Assembly (NCBI GenBank): GCA_037576215.1
Contig: JBANDB010000013.1
Location: forward strand, 1,984,001 to 2,048,000
DNA: 64,000 bases
From: Armillaria gallica
Taxonomy: Eukaryota; Basidiomycota; Agaricomycetes; Agaricales; Physalacriaceae
Direction: 5' to 3'
Shown one piece after another: positions 1 through 9,597 of the stretch. Below the pieces are notes generated by a model. The model searched no databases. It worked only from the letters and a program-made list of their open reading frames with translations, and was not told the origin of the DNA. A program made the position numbers and the translations under genes. How positions within the stretch are numbered: position 1 is the stretch's first letter; each line of letters opens with the position of its first letter.

Positions 1-84
1 AGTCATGGTGAAGTGTTCAGGGTACCCAGGCACAGATACATTTGAAATGAGCATGCCAGTCTACCCTTCCATATGTAAGGCCAT

Positions 85-490
85 TGACGAGGCTGGTGAT
101 GGGCACTCATGAAACTGAGCATGGCCTAGCGTGAACACACTAAAACACACACTCAACCCCACTAAACACACACACACAATCTCCTTAAGTGTGGAGGGGA
201 GCAAGGGATTTTAATTCCAATTGCGCGCTGACAATATCTCAATTTATCTCAGCGAGCTCACTAGAACAATGCATGTAACAATGTATTTTTCTCAAGCTGT
301 TCTCAAATTCTCAGTTTCCTCAGAGCTTTTACAAGAGAGCATGGTGAACCACGCAACCCTCAAGGCAAAGTATATTTCAATAGTTGGGACACATGGATAT
401 GCAGATCTGCAAATTGACCAAGTTCAGTCAATGAGCTTGCTAAGTATGACCCACTGCTAGACCTAATCTGCGTGTGCCACCATCTTTCAC
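85..490 (+). repeat. Dispersed repeat R1, left copy, first part
   Basis: This stretch matches, in inverted orientation, 60440-60845. Shared stretches include the one spelling NISIYLSELTRTMHVTMYF in one frame; that reading frame is only a marker of similarity and no gene is claimed. The repeat begins TGACGAGGCTGG here and TGATGAGGCTGG in the right copy, with CCAT outside both. It is interrupted at 490 by LTR-like copy A and resumes at 11337. A short CA-rich run lies at 150-180. Bases 1-84 show nothing recognisable. Confidence 0.7.
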
Positions 491-1863
491 TGATGAGCCT
501 AGACTTCCGTGGCAACGGCAACACCAACTTGGAATGAGCTTGGTTAATTAATGTAGTGGCATGGCAATCAAGGTGATCATGTGTGCGAGTGGTTCGGGGC
601 ACCTCCATGCAGTAGAACAATTCCTCTATATGCAAGAATACACTGTGACTTTAAGTCTGCGAAGTAGTACTGCTTGGTAGTCGAGTACTAGATGCTAAGG
701 CTATAAGCTGGTAGGGTTCTCTCGAAGTGAGAGGGAACGAAAACAGGTATGATGTGAATACCATGAATCCGTATGAGAAAATGTGCGGTGAGACTAGGAA
801 ACATCTCTGGATGGTAATCTGAGTGAGGAGAACAATAGAAGGTAGACTAAATGGTCGGCAATAGTCTATGGGTGAGCAAGGTGATGAGAAAACAGCATGG
901 GGACTGCAAGTGGTGAAATAAATGTGGAACGAGGTGCTGAGGGTGGACTGGCAAGAGAAAACATGGAACTACAAAAACTAGCAGTGATACTGGTCCTATA
1001 CAATGCGAGGGTGCTGAGTCAATGTCAAAACTGGTCTGGTACTGAAACAATCCTATCCTATGTCAAAACTAACCTTCAAGTCCACTTGAGGGACTGATAC
1101 TATATGAAAACTTGCTGAACTGATCCTAAGTCTGCTCTGAGACTACCCAAGTGGGCAACAATAACGATGGCGAACAAGAAACTGTAAAAACTCCAATGGT
1201 GTGAAAGTGAAATGATGACGGCCTATAAAAGATAACGGAGGTGAGGTATGGCACAGCAATCATGTATTGGCACAATATGAGCATGTACCAATAGTGTTAA
1301 GAGCAAAGAGTGAGTGTCAAAGAACTCTTCACAGTTAAAAACCGTGGAATAACTCTGGTGAGTTTATGAGTTGATGTGCAATTGAGAATATGCTGGGGTA
1401 AACAGTATATTGCTGTAGAACAGTAATAAACAAGGGTTATGAGCAATAGACTAGTGCATGACGATAATTGACAGTCTGGGGTCAACTAGAGATGAACTGC
1501 CCATGAACTGCAATAAACTAGCTAGCTTTTATACTACAAGTACGAATTTATAAATAGAGTAAGTAATGCGAGACTTAGTAAGGCTGTAAGGCCATGGCTT
1601 TGTAAAAATTGTAGGAAACATATGGTCCTTGGTCTTCTAAAGTAACAGCAACTCATCGACGTAGCTGTGTATGGATGCAAACTGTATGGTTTTGTTGAGC
1701 GATGAGTGGATCATTAGGTGCTGTTTAGCTGTGGATTATCAGGCTGCAGTGGTCATGCTGAAGAGTACACGTGAGGCAACATTTTCTCGAGGCCTTGGCA
1801 GAGTAACAGCCTTAGTAAACGCGGTCTGTAGTTGCTGTAGCTGTAATTGTCATAGCTGGGAGA

Positions 1864-1868
1864 GTACT
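1864..1868. repeat. Target-site duplication of Gypsy-1 (left)
   Basis: GTACT precedes the LTR and is repeated exactly at 11023-11027. The paralogous unoccupied site at 55552-55556 has a single GTACT. Confidence 0.9.
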
Positions 1869-2341
1869 TGTAAGACCCGAACTCCAATCAAAAGGTGAAT
1901 TAGATCAGCTGTATCGCGTTCATACAGTCACCGTCTAGCCCTTTTGGATGATTGGCGCTCAAGACTCACTTTAGAAGCTCGACGGCAGAGTAAGGAGTGT
2001 GTCGGTATGAATAAACTTTAGCTCAAAGCTAGGGAAATACAGGCTTTGAGTAAGCTACTTATATACTAAAGTCAGGATCCGTAAAAGGTACTAGGATGAG
2101 GCTACCGTGTTAGAAAGTGAATAAGCCAAGTACACAATAGCCGAGAATAAGGCGTGCTCAAGACGTGTTAAGTCGTGTCGAGTACGTGTCACGTACACGT
2201 CGACCGAGTGTGACGTGTTAGCGATGTGAAGATTTATGAAGACTCCCCGGGAGTCGCGGATCTAAGGAAAGTGGTGAGTAAGCATCTTATCTTATCTACC
2301 AGAGATAAGATAAGATGCTTGAAAATGAATAAATCGTAACA
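1869..2341 (-). repeat. Gypsy-1 3' LTR
   Basis: 473 bp, plus-strand start TGTAAGACCC and end CGTAACA. It differs from the 5' LTR at three sites, each CG in the 5' LTR and CA here. It contains the TATA box, putative transcription start and 18-bp hairpin described for the 5' LTR. Confidence 0.95.
2280..2320. other. Perfect 18-bp hairpin in the LTR (3' copy)
   Basis: Arms 2280-2297 and 2303-2320 are exact reverse complements around a 5-nt ACCAG loop. The identical structure lies at 10961-11001 in the 5' LTR. In element orientation it is near the start of U3, upstream of the TATA box. Possible roles are protein binding or an extruded cruciform; none is demonstrated. Confidence 0.9.
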
Positions 2342-2354
2342 TTACCCCCTCTCT
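2342..2354 (-). promoter_or_regulatory. Polypurine tract of Gypsy-1
   Basis: On the minus strand AGAGAGGGGGTAA directly precedes the 3' LTR, the expected place for the plus-strand primer of reverse transcription. Confidence 0.8.
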
Positions 2355-2380
2355 AAGGCAGGTGTCCCAACTGCCAGTAC

Positions 2381-2775
2381 ATTGGCGTTCCGTCTGCGTC
2401 ATCGTCATGCCGTCCCTAGAGATCTCATGCCCTTGAGCAGAGTTTTCGAGAAAATGTCATATGGGCTGCAGCTTGCTCCAAAGGCCTTGTTCGCCCAGAG
2501 GAGGAGGGGATTTTCCATATGATGGTGACGTGAGTGGTAAACTAGACCCGTATGTCTCGTTGAGCAGGCCTGATTATGCGCATCTACCAGTGGATTGGCG
2601 TTCCGTTTTGATTTCATCATTGTCTGTCTCGTTAAACCTCCAGGGTTTACGAGCGATGTCATACGCGCTGCAGCTTGTCCCGGGGGCCTTGTTCGCCTTC
2701 CAGGCATGGGGGACTTTTCGTATGACAGCAATGAGAGGGATCACAAGGGGATCCATATGCGCAGTAGGCAGATTT
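2381..2775. repeat. Diverged ~210-bp tandem duplication in Gypsy-1 3' untranslated region
   Basis: ATTGGCGTTCCG begins at 2381 and again at 2594. Both units then share the TGTCATA..G..CTGCAGCTTG block and GCCTTGTTCGCC. The units are clearly diverged, so the duplication is older than the insertion. The stretch between pol and the polypurine tract (2342-2892) holds no other feature I can support. Confidence 0.75.
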
Positions 2776-2892
2776 TTTGTGGTGGCGCGTTAGTATTCGT
2801 TAAAGGTCGTGGATGCATCCTTGTCGTAAAAGTTCGTGAATGAGGGTCCGTTGCTATCCCTCGTTATAGGGCACGTTTCAACTGCTGTTTGT

Positions 2893-3438
2893 TTATGGGA
2901 TTTCTGTTGCTTCGTACGACGATTTCGAGCCTGTCGAGGGGTCGTCGTTGCCACCAAACCAATCCCAGTCGAGTGCTTGGTCGTACCAGATTTTTTGACC
3001 AGTGAATGGATCCGTATAGGACTGCCAATCTCCTGTCTCTTGTCTGGTGCGGTTCACTTTTTCTGCGAGGTATTTGTCGACTAGTTCGTCGGCATCCATG
3101 TCCTTTTCCTTTACCCAGCTGTTGGATTCGGGTCCATATCCTTTCCATTTCACGAAGTAGTCTGTAGTCCAGCGCCATGGCTCGCCAGCCTTTCCTCGGA
3201 CCTTTCGGTCTCTATGCTCGAGAACCTGCTCGATTTCATAGTGCTCCTCCCCGTCAATAAGATCGGGTGGTGGTGGAGGCGGCTGCTCCTGGTTAGGGAA
3301 TGCGGGTGGCGTATAGGGTGTTAGGAGTGATTCGTTGAATACTGGATGGATACGCCAGCCTATGGGGAGTTTTAATTTGTACGCCGAAGCTCCAATCTTG
3401 GCGATGATACGGAAGGGGCCCGTTTTTTTTGTCTGCAA
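2893..3438 (-). CDS. Gypsy-1 pol 3' end: integrase GPF module and chromodomain, out of frame with pol
   Basis: This frame reads KKTGPFRIIAKIG (GPY/F-type module at the integrase C-terminus), a proline-rich linker, then a chromodomain at about residues 67-126. Key chromodomain parts are YEIEQVLEHR, YFVKWKGYG and the W of SNSWV. Chromodomains of chromoviruses are thought to guide integration to heterochromatin. The frame is joined to pol only by a one-base shift at the T8 run 3423-3430 (A8 in the coding strand). No ATG opens it, so it is the displaced end of pol and not a gene of its own. About 50 residues follow the chromodomain and match nothing I recognise. Confidence 0.85.
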   Translation of the reverse strand: MQTKKTGPFRIIAKIGASAYKLKLPIGWRIHPVFNESLLTPYTPPAFPNQEQPPPPPPDLIDGEEHYEIEQVLEHRDRKVRGKAGEPWRWTTDYFVKWKGYGPESNSWVKEKDMDADELVDKYLAEKVNRTRQETGDWQSYTDPFTGQKIWYDQALDWDWFGGNDDPSTGSKSSYEATEIP

Positions 3439-6400
3439 GTTTTTTCTTCGGACGTGGGAGTGCCAGATTGCTCATATTGAGCCACACTTCGTCTCCCACC
3501 GAGTAATCAACTGCAGGTCTTTTCTTTTTGTCGTATTGGGCTTTCATCTGGTCGGCGGCTTTTTCGAGTGCTTGCTTTGCTTTGGCGTGGATTTTCTGCA
3601 TATCTGAAACGAAAGTGTTTGAGGCCGGTGTTCTGAAGGGTGCTTGGGGTCGTACGGCACCAGGGAGGACCTCGACGATATAGCCATGGGTAACCTCGAA
3701 GGGACTTTTACCCGTTGCAGAGTGGGTGCGGTTATTGTGAGCAAAGGCCGCGAGAGAGAGCCATTCCACCCAGTCATTCTGTCGGTGATTGACGAAGATC
3801 CGGAGGTATTTTTCAACCTCCTGATTCACTCGCTCAGTCTGTCCGTCAGTTTGTGAGTGGTAGGCGGTGGATGCGTTTGCCTTAATTTGAAGCAAGTCAT
3901 AAAGGTCTTTCATGAACTTGGATACAAACACGGTGCCTCGGTTGCTGATAACGACCTGGGGCATCCCATGTTTGGCGTAAACTTCGTCTCGTAGGATTTT
4001 GGCCCACCCTTCCGATGACATCTCCGTAGTGCATGCGACAGGTATGATTTCCTTGGAGAAGCGGTCGACGATCATTAGGATCGCGTCGAAGCCCTTGCTC
4101 TTTGGTAAACCTGTCACCATGTCAACGGAGATATGAGTCCATGGTCGGGAGGGTATTGCGTTTGGATGAAGCGGCGCTGCTTTTGCTTGTGTGCTCGACT
4201 TGGTTCGTTGGCACGTTTTGCAGCCGCGGACATAATCTTCTATGTCTTTTTTCATTCTGGGCCACCAATATTCTCGTAAGACGAGTTCTTTAGTCTTTTC
4301 TATGCCGGGGTGTCCCGCCGTGATGTGGTCGTGAACTTGTGCGATTATTCGGCCTCGTAACGCGTGGTCAGAAGGAACGTAAATGCGGGAATCATAATAG
4401 ATTAACCCGTCATTCATGTTCAGTCCTCGGTCGTGGTTAAGGGAAGTCGCAATGTTCTTGTCCCATCGGTGGTGGTCGAGCGTGGCTTGCTTTATCTGGG
4501 AATGGGTTTCCTCGATAGTGGGCATGACTAGTGCCCGGAAGTGCTCGGGTTTGAGGACGATAACCTCATCGTTGTCCTCCTTTCCTTGCTTGTGATCTGC
4601 TCTGCGACTAAGTAAGTCGGCTTTCTTGTTTGCGGTTCCTGATTTGTGGTGAAGCGTAAAGTGGTATTCGGCCAGCTCAGTTACCCACCGCGCTTGTCGC
4701 CGGTTGAGTTTCTGGGGCTTTTGGAAATACTGGAGGTTTTGGTGGTCCGTCCATATTTTGAAGTCCTGAGCTGCGCCCATTAGATAGTGCCTCCACTCGT
4801 CGAGCGCGATCATTATTGCGAGCAGTTCTTTGTCGTAAATTTCGTAATTTCGTTCTGTCGTGGTGAGGGATTTGGATAAAAATGCGACCGGGCGCCATTT
4901 TCCATCCTGCTCCTGCGTCAATACCGCACCTATCGCTCCCTCACTTGCATCTGCTTCTATGCGGAATTTTCCGCCATCGGTGGGTATTGCCAATACCACT
5001 TCCTCGGCTAACAATCTCTTGAACTCCTCGAAAGCATCTTGTTGTGCTCTTCCCCACTTCCACGGATCGTTTCCTGTCAGCTGGGTCATTGGTTTGATGA
5101 CCTTGCTGTACCCTTTGATGAAACGTCGGTAGAAGTTGGTAAAGCCTAAAAATGACTGGAGCTGTACTTTCTTTGTTGGTACAGGCCATTCTGCGATTCC
5201 CGCGATTTTGACTGGATCCATGCGGATGTTTCCTTCACTGATGATAACTCCCAAGTACTCCGTCTCCAAGGTTTCGAACTCGCACTTCTCTGCTTTAAGG
5301 AAGAGCTTGTTTCGGCGGAGGAGTTTTAGAACCTCGCGCGTGATGCGGCGATGTTCTTCCTTGGTTTTGGACATGATCAGGATATCATCGAGGTAAACGG
5401 TAACGGCGCCTGATGCAATGAGGTTTTTGAAAATGTCATTCATCATCCATTGGAAGGTGGCAGGCGAGTTGGTGAGCCCGAAGAACATAACCGTGGGTTC
5501 GAACAACCCGCGGTTAGTTCTGAACGCGGCTTTCCATTCGTCGCCGCTTTTGATGCGCACATTGTTGTATCCCCATCGGACGTCGAGCTTGGAAAAATAC
5601 TTGGCCCCCCGCAACTTGTCCATTAGTTCTGAGATTAAAGGGAGTGGATAACGGTTTTTAATCGTCATCTCATTGAGCTTCCTATAATCCTGGACTGGTC
5701 GTAGCTTGCCGTCCTTCTTTTTAACAAAGAAGAATGGTGAAGCCATGGGTGACTTGGATGGTCGTATTCGTCCACTCGAGAGGTTCTCGTCTAAGAACTT
5801 ATCGAGTTCCGCTTGTTCGTTCCGGTTCAGAGGGTATACCTTGCAGTCTAGATTGGCGCTCGCATTTGGAGTAAGTTCGATGGCGTGGTCCCACGTCTTT
5901 GGGTCAGGAAGTTCATCGAAGCTGTCCTTGTCGAACAGATCATTGAAATCCCGACACCATTCTGGGACCATCTCTTCGAACGTCTTAGCCTCTTTGTCTG
6001 CGTTGGCCGCAGCAGCTAAGTCATTGGCATGATGTGCGCGTATGAGAATAGCCCGCGTGAAGTCTACCGCAAGGATAGTGTCGCCCTCTTCCAGTTCTTC
6101 GTTCCACTTGTCATCGGGGTCCGCATCGGGTAGTACGAATGGGTTTTTACAGCATTCGCACCGTGCAAACGTTAATCCTCCAGTCTTCCAATTGATGATC
6201 GGATTATGCCGGGTTAACCAGTCGTGACCAAGGAAGATCTCTTTATCACCAAGATCTGTTACAGCTAGATCTATTCGTTCAGAATGATCCCCGATTTTGA
6301 GTTCGATCTCGGCATATTCGGTGATTGATCCTCCCGAGTTCTTGGTTCCGTCGGCATTATAGACTGGAATTGGGGCAGCTGTTGGTCGAGTTGGAATGTG

Positions 6401-8107
6401 GTGTTGCTTAACGAATTTTTGATTGATGGCGCTGCTGGTGCATCCGCTGTCTACCAACGCAGTAGTAGCAACTCTGGGAATTGTTCCTGGAGCCCTGAAA
6501 ATGACGGGGATCACCAAGTCTTTCCCTTTGCTGCTTAGAGCGCTGATAAGTCGTTTTGGTTCCTGTAGCTCGTGAAGCCACCAGAGCACATCGATTCGCT
6601 TCATCCCCCTCATTGCTTCGATCATTGAGTCAACAACCTCCCCTGTGCGTGCCTTGTGAATCCAGTTTTTGAGGATTGCTTTCGCTTCTGACTCCGTACG
6701 CGCTTGTACTACGCCTCGTAGAGTCCACTCTGCTCCGAATGGTCTAAGCCATTCTCTATAGGTCTGTCCCTTTGTATAGGTTTGGGACAGTTGCGGGGCC
6801 TCTTCAACCTTCGCGTCGCCCCATACGGGCACGACTACCGTCGGTGAGGTCACCGCATTTTCTAAGTCTAAAGGGGTTAAATTAGCGTTCGTGTTCATCA
6901 TGAAACTGGTAATGTCCTCGTCGTCAGGTACTTCAATAAAAGCTACCTGATGCCCCCTTTGCACTGCCTGGGCACTAGCAGCTTCCGAGCCTACGGCTTT
7001 CTGGTTGGTCGTGGAACGGGAGGTGCTTTCCTCGAAGGCGCTGTCTCGTGAAGAGATGGCAGGTTGGGCTGACACCGCTGGTCGACGATTGCCTGCGCTT
7101 CTCATCGTCGACGAGTGGTCGCCTTTTCCTTGTACCTTCGGGCCCGTCTCTGTGATGATCGGGATCCTCGTTTCATTCGGCGTTCCCCCTTCGTCTCGAT
7201 AGGCGTTGGCAACTGATCGGGGGCACTTACCCGACTCCGGTTCATCCATCTTCGGGACCGAGGGCAATACCCCCGCTGTGTCTGTCGTCGTCTTCAGGAC
7301 GGAGGGCAAGTAGACCCCTCCATCGGCTTCTATGCTTTGTAATGTGGCGTCGCGATCTTTGTCGTCCTTTGCCACCCTAGATCCTAAGTCAACTGTGTTG
7401 CACTTAGCTTTGTCCAATGATCCTGAGTCGCCTTTGTGGTCGTCCTCAGCTTGTCCAGTGTTGCGGGAGCTGGTCTCCAGTACGGCCATTAGAGCCCCGT
7501 TGTGGGATTTACACTCTACAGCCCGTGTGCAAGCCTCTTTTACCAGAGGAGGTTTCGCCGTGGCTATTCCCTCGAAACTCCCTGCGCGGCAGGGACTCCG
7601 TAGAGCTGCAATTTCAGGTAGAGGACGTTTACGCGGGAACGTAGCTGTCTGCTCTCCTGCCCCATCCGGTCGAACATTCGTCACTGCGGCTTGAAACTCC
7701 CCTAGGGAAGGCCTCGACTGGTGCTTCGCCGTTATGATGGGTGTCACTATGGTGGGTGACTTATCGCCTCGAGCTTTCGTCTGTAATAGATTACTCGCCG
7801 GGCGTCGAACCGATAGCTCTGTGACTACCGCGCTCGTTTCTAGGATCGTCGATGGTCCAACCATCACGATGGTCGCTTCGTTAGGCGTAGATAAGACCGC
7901 TTCGTTAGGCGGAATGTTGGTCGCTTCGTTAGGCGTAGATCGAACCGGTGTCTTCGTGACTACCTCGTTCCTTTGATTCAGGTTTAGTTTCTGGTCTGAT
8001 TGCGAAGTCGCGGGTATATTCGAATGCGCGTTTGGTGCTACAGGCGAAATATAAGTACAATCATAAGATGTGATAGGCGTACCAGCCAAAACTAAACCTC
8101 GGGCCAC
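3293..8107 (-). CDS. pol: Gypsy-1 pol polyprotein (PR-RT-RH-IN), damaged
   Basis: The open frame has no ATG near its start: the first codon listed is GTG, and the frame is open from about 8152, overlapping the end of gag by 25 nt in the -1 frame. Numbering from 8107: protease DSG at 553-555; reverse transcriptase LDV at 841-843 and YLDD at 905-908; RNase H D1053, E1094, D1121, D1164; integrase zinc finger H1261/H1266/C1296/C1299; integrase core D1329, N1389, E1425. The second catalytic Asp (D,D35E) is therefore Asn (codon AAC at 3943-3941, one G to A change from GAC). Residues 1-400 are a low-complexity Ser/Thr/Pro linker with STPNEAT-like repeats. After codon ~1561 the frame leaves the conserved sequence at the A8 run, and the last ~43 residues are out-of-frame translation. 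Integrase activity is probably lost. Confidence 0.92.
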   Translation of the reverse strand: MARGLVLAGTPITSYDCTYISPVAPNAHSNIPATSQSDQKLNLNQRNEVVTKTPVRSTPNEATNIPPNEAVLSTPNEATIVMVGPSTILETSAVVTELSVRRPASNLLQTKARGDKSPTIVTPIITAKHQSRPSLGEFQAAVTNVRPDGAGEQTATFPRKRPLPEIAALRSPCRAGSFEGIATAKPPLVKEACTRAVECKSHNGALMAVLETSSRNTGQAEDDHKGDSGSLDKAKCNTVDLGSRVAKDDKDRDATLQSIEADGGVYLPSVLKTTTDTAGVLPSVPKMDEPESGKCPRSVANAYRDEGGTPNETRIPIITETGPKVQGKGDHSSTMRSAGNRRPAVSAQPAISSRDSAFEESTSRSTTNQKAVGSEAASAQAVQRGHQVAFIEVPDDEDITSFMMNTNANLTPLDLENAVTSPTVVVPVWGDAKVEEAPQLSQTYTKGQTYREWLRPFGAEWTLRGVVQARTESEAKAILKNWIHKARTGEVVDSMIEAMRGMKRIDVLWWLHELQEPKRLISALSSKGKDLVIPVIFRAPGTIPRVATTALVDSGCTSSAINQKFVKQHHIPTRPTAAPIPVYNADGTKNSGGSITEYAEIELKIGDHSERIDLAVTDLGDKEIFLGHDWLTRHNPIINWKTGGLTFARCECCKNPFVLPDADPDDKWNEELEEGDTILAVDFTRAILIRAHHANDLAAAANADKEAKTFEEMVPEWCRDFNDLFDKDSFDELPDPKTWDHAIELTPNASANLDCKVYPLNRNEQAELDKFLDENLSSGRIRPSKSPMASPFFFVKKKDGKLRPVQDYRKLNEMTIKNRYPLPLISELMDKLRGAKYFSKLDVRWGYNNVRIKSGDEWKAAFRTNRGLFEPTVMFFGLTNSPATFQWMMNDIFKNLIASGAVTVYLDDILIMSKTKEEHRRITREVLKLLRRNKLFLKAEKCEFETLETEYLGVIISEGNIRMDPVKIAGIAEWPVPTKKVQLQSFLGFTNFYRRFIKGYSKVIKPMTQLTGNDPWKWGRAQQDAFEEFKRLLAEEVVLAIPTDGGKFRIEADASEGAIGAVLTQEQDGKWRPVAFLSKSLTTTERNYEIYDKELLAIMIALDEWRHYLMGAAQDFKIWTDHQNLQYFQKPQKLNRRQARWVTELAEYHFTLHHKSGTANKKADLLSRRADHKQGKEDNDEVIVLKPEHFRALVMPTIEETHSQIKQATLDHHRWDKNIATSLNHDRGLNMNDGLIYYDSRIYVPSDHALRGRIIAQVHDHITAGHPGIEKTKELVLREYWWPRMKKDIEDYVRGCKTCQRTKSSTQAKAAPLHPNAIPSRPWTHISVDMVTGLPKSKGFDAILMIVDRFSKEIIPVACTTEMSSEGWAKILRDEVYAKHGMPQVVISNRGTVFVSKFMKDLYDLLQIKANASTAYHSQTDGQTERVNQEVEKYLRIFVNHRQNDWVEWLSLAAFAHNNRTHSATGKSPFEVTHGYIVEVLPGAVRPQAPFRTPASNTFVSDMQKIHAKAKQALEKAADQMKAQYDKKKRPAVDYSVGDEVWLNMSNLALPRPKKKLADKKNGPLPYHRQDWSFGVQIKTPHRLAYPSSIQRITPNTLYATRIP

Positions 8108-8127
8108 CGAATAGACTGAATCATTGT

Positions 8128-9597
8128 CTAGACAGCGGTCTCTTTTACCTCCTTAATCGTTGAGAGGTTTTCTTTCCTGTCCCAGTAAGTGTTTACGTGT
8201 TGTAAAGACTCAGCTCGGGTTTTGGACGCGTTGGGGCAGTTTTGCTTGAAGTGGCCTTTCTTGCCACATCCAAAGCATACTGTGTCTGCCGTAGCAATGT
8301 CGATGTTCATCGGTTGCCCGCGTCCTCCATAGGTTGTCCCTGTCACCGTTCTAGTTGTTGGTGCAGGGGCTCTGGTTTGACCACCCTGTACAGGCGCAGT
8401 CGTCTTCTGGAACTGTGGTCGTGGCGGTCCTGTCGTTCCTTCTGCCTGTTTGAGGCGCCAATTGAGATCTATCCGGAGGAGGCGAGCCTTCCATGCGGGG
8501 TAGTCGACTGGTACATCACCGTCCGATGAGTATATCGTATTTTTACTCGATTGTCGGGCGGCTTTCTTGATCTGGTGGAGCATTACCTGGTCGTTGTTTC
8601 GTACCCCAGCATAGTAGGCTAGTTCTTTGAATATCTGGAAGAACTTGTCGCCGTCTTTATGCTCGGACTGCTTTAGCCTTTCCCACTGCGCGTATTTGAT
8701 CTGCGAGTCAGCATCCTTCCAGAACCTGTTGTTGAGTTCCATCTGGAACTCATCGTAGGTTGGATACTTCTGCTCGCCGTCCGCTGTCTTTCCTATGACT
8801 TTGGCGCATAGCTGCCACCACCTTTTGGCTTCTCCTGCAAGTCGGGAAACACAGAAGACAACTCGGTGTGGGTGTTGGTGGAAATGCCGGTTAAAGACCT
8901 CGAAGTGTAATTCGCACTTCAGGAAGAAGCGAGCGATGTCGTCTGAGTCCCCTGAGAAATCGTCGACTTCCTTTAGTATTTTCGGCTTGAAGTCGTCATA
9001 GGGGGCTATCGCTCCAGCTTGTAATTCCCAAGGTATGGGTGGATCTGGCATTCCTGGCGGCGCTGGGAATCGTGGGAGCATTACCCATACTGGTGGTGCG
9101 GGAGGTGGCTGTGCAGGTTGCCCGCCGCCTCCACCGCTTCCACCAGCTCCGTTAGCCCCGGCGAATGGTAGGTATCCGGTTGTGTACGTTCCTGGTGCCA
9201 CCATTCTTGTTGCATAGGCGAAGGTGTTAGTGACTCGGGGAGGTGCAACTGGGGGCTCATCTGGCATGGGTTCCTGGACCTCGATCTCTAGTGCGGCTTC
9301 TTCATAATCGGGCCAATCCTCGATTATGGCATCCAGGTGGACACTATTCCATAGAGCGCGAGCATTTCGCTCCGCCTCGTACTGTAAGATTTCGTCTGCC
9401 GGTAGACCTCGGTTCTTCTTCATAAAATAATCGTTCCCGGCTGGGGTCCCACCCCAGATCCGGGAAAATGGCAATTCAAAGGCGAAATAGTTATAAATGT
9501 TCAAAAAGGTCACTTGCCTTAATATAGCGGGAGTAGGGACTGTGGGGTCATCGTCTGTTTGATTATAAAAATTGATGGCATCAGTCAGTGTCATCAT
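8128..9597 (-). CDS. gag: Gypsy-1 Gag (489 aa, from the ATGATG at 9597)
   Basis: Structural protein of the virus-like particle. The same frame stays open up to 10428, but I start at the double ATG at 9597/9594 (MMTLTDAINFYN). Upstream the frame is Ser/Pro/Arg-rich with no recognisable fold and lies opposite ORF1 in another frame; downstream it is well structured. From this start, a Gly/Pro-rich linker lies at about 145-190, a retrotransposon Gag domain at about 213-333 (RFFLKCELHFEVF, KRWWQL), and a CCHC zinc knuckle at residues 441, 444, 449 and 454 (CFGCGKKGHFKQNC). It ends with TAG at 8130-8128. The start overlaps the stop of ORF1 by 17 nt, a layout suited to termination-reinitiation. Confidence 0.85.
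   Translation of the reverse strand: MMTLTDAINFYNQTDDDPTVPTPAILRQVTFLNIYNYFAFELPFSRIWGGTPAGNDYFMKKNRGLPADEILQYEAERNARALWNSVHLDAIIEDWPDYEEAALEIEVQEPMPDEPPVAPPRVTNTFAYATRMVAPGTYTTGYLPFAGANGAGGSGGGGGQPAQPPPAPPVWVMLPRFPAPPGMPDPPIPWELQAGAIAPYDDFKPKILKEVDDFSGDSDDIARFFLKCELHFEVFNRHFHQHPHRVVFCVSRLAGEAKRWWQLCAKVIGKTADGEQKYPTYDEFQMELNNRFWKDADSQIKYAQWERLKQSEHKDGDKFFQIFKELAYYAGVRNNDQVMLHQIKKAARQSSKNTIYSSDGDVPVDYPAWKARLLRIDLNWRLKQAEGTTGPPRPQFQKTTAPVQGGQTRAPAPTTRTVTGTTYGGRGQPMNIDIATADTVCFGCGKKGHFKQNCPNASKTRAESLQHVNTYWDRKENLSTIKEVKETAV

Noticed and set aside
7332..7694. 120-codon open frame on the plus strand across pol
   Set aside because: Antisense shadow of the low-complexity pol linker; no domain or start context.
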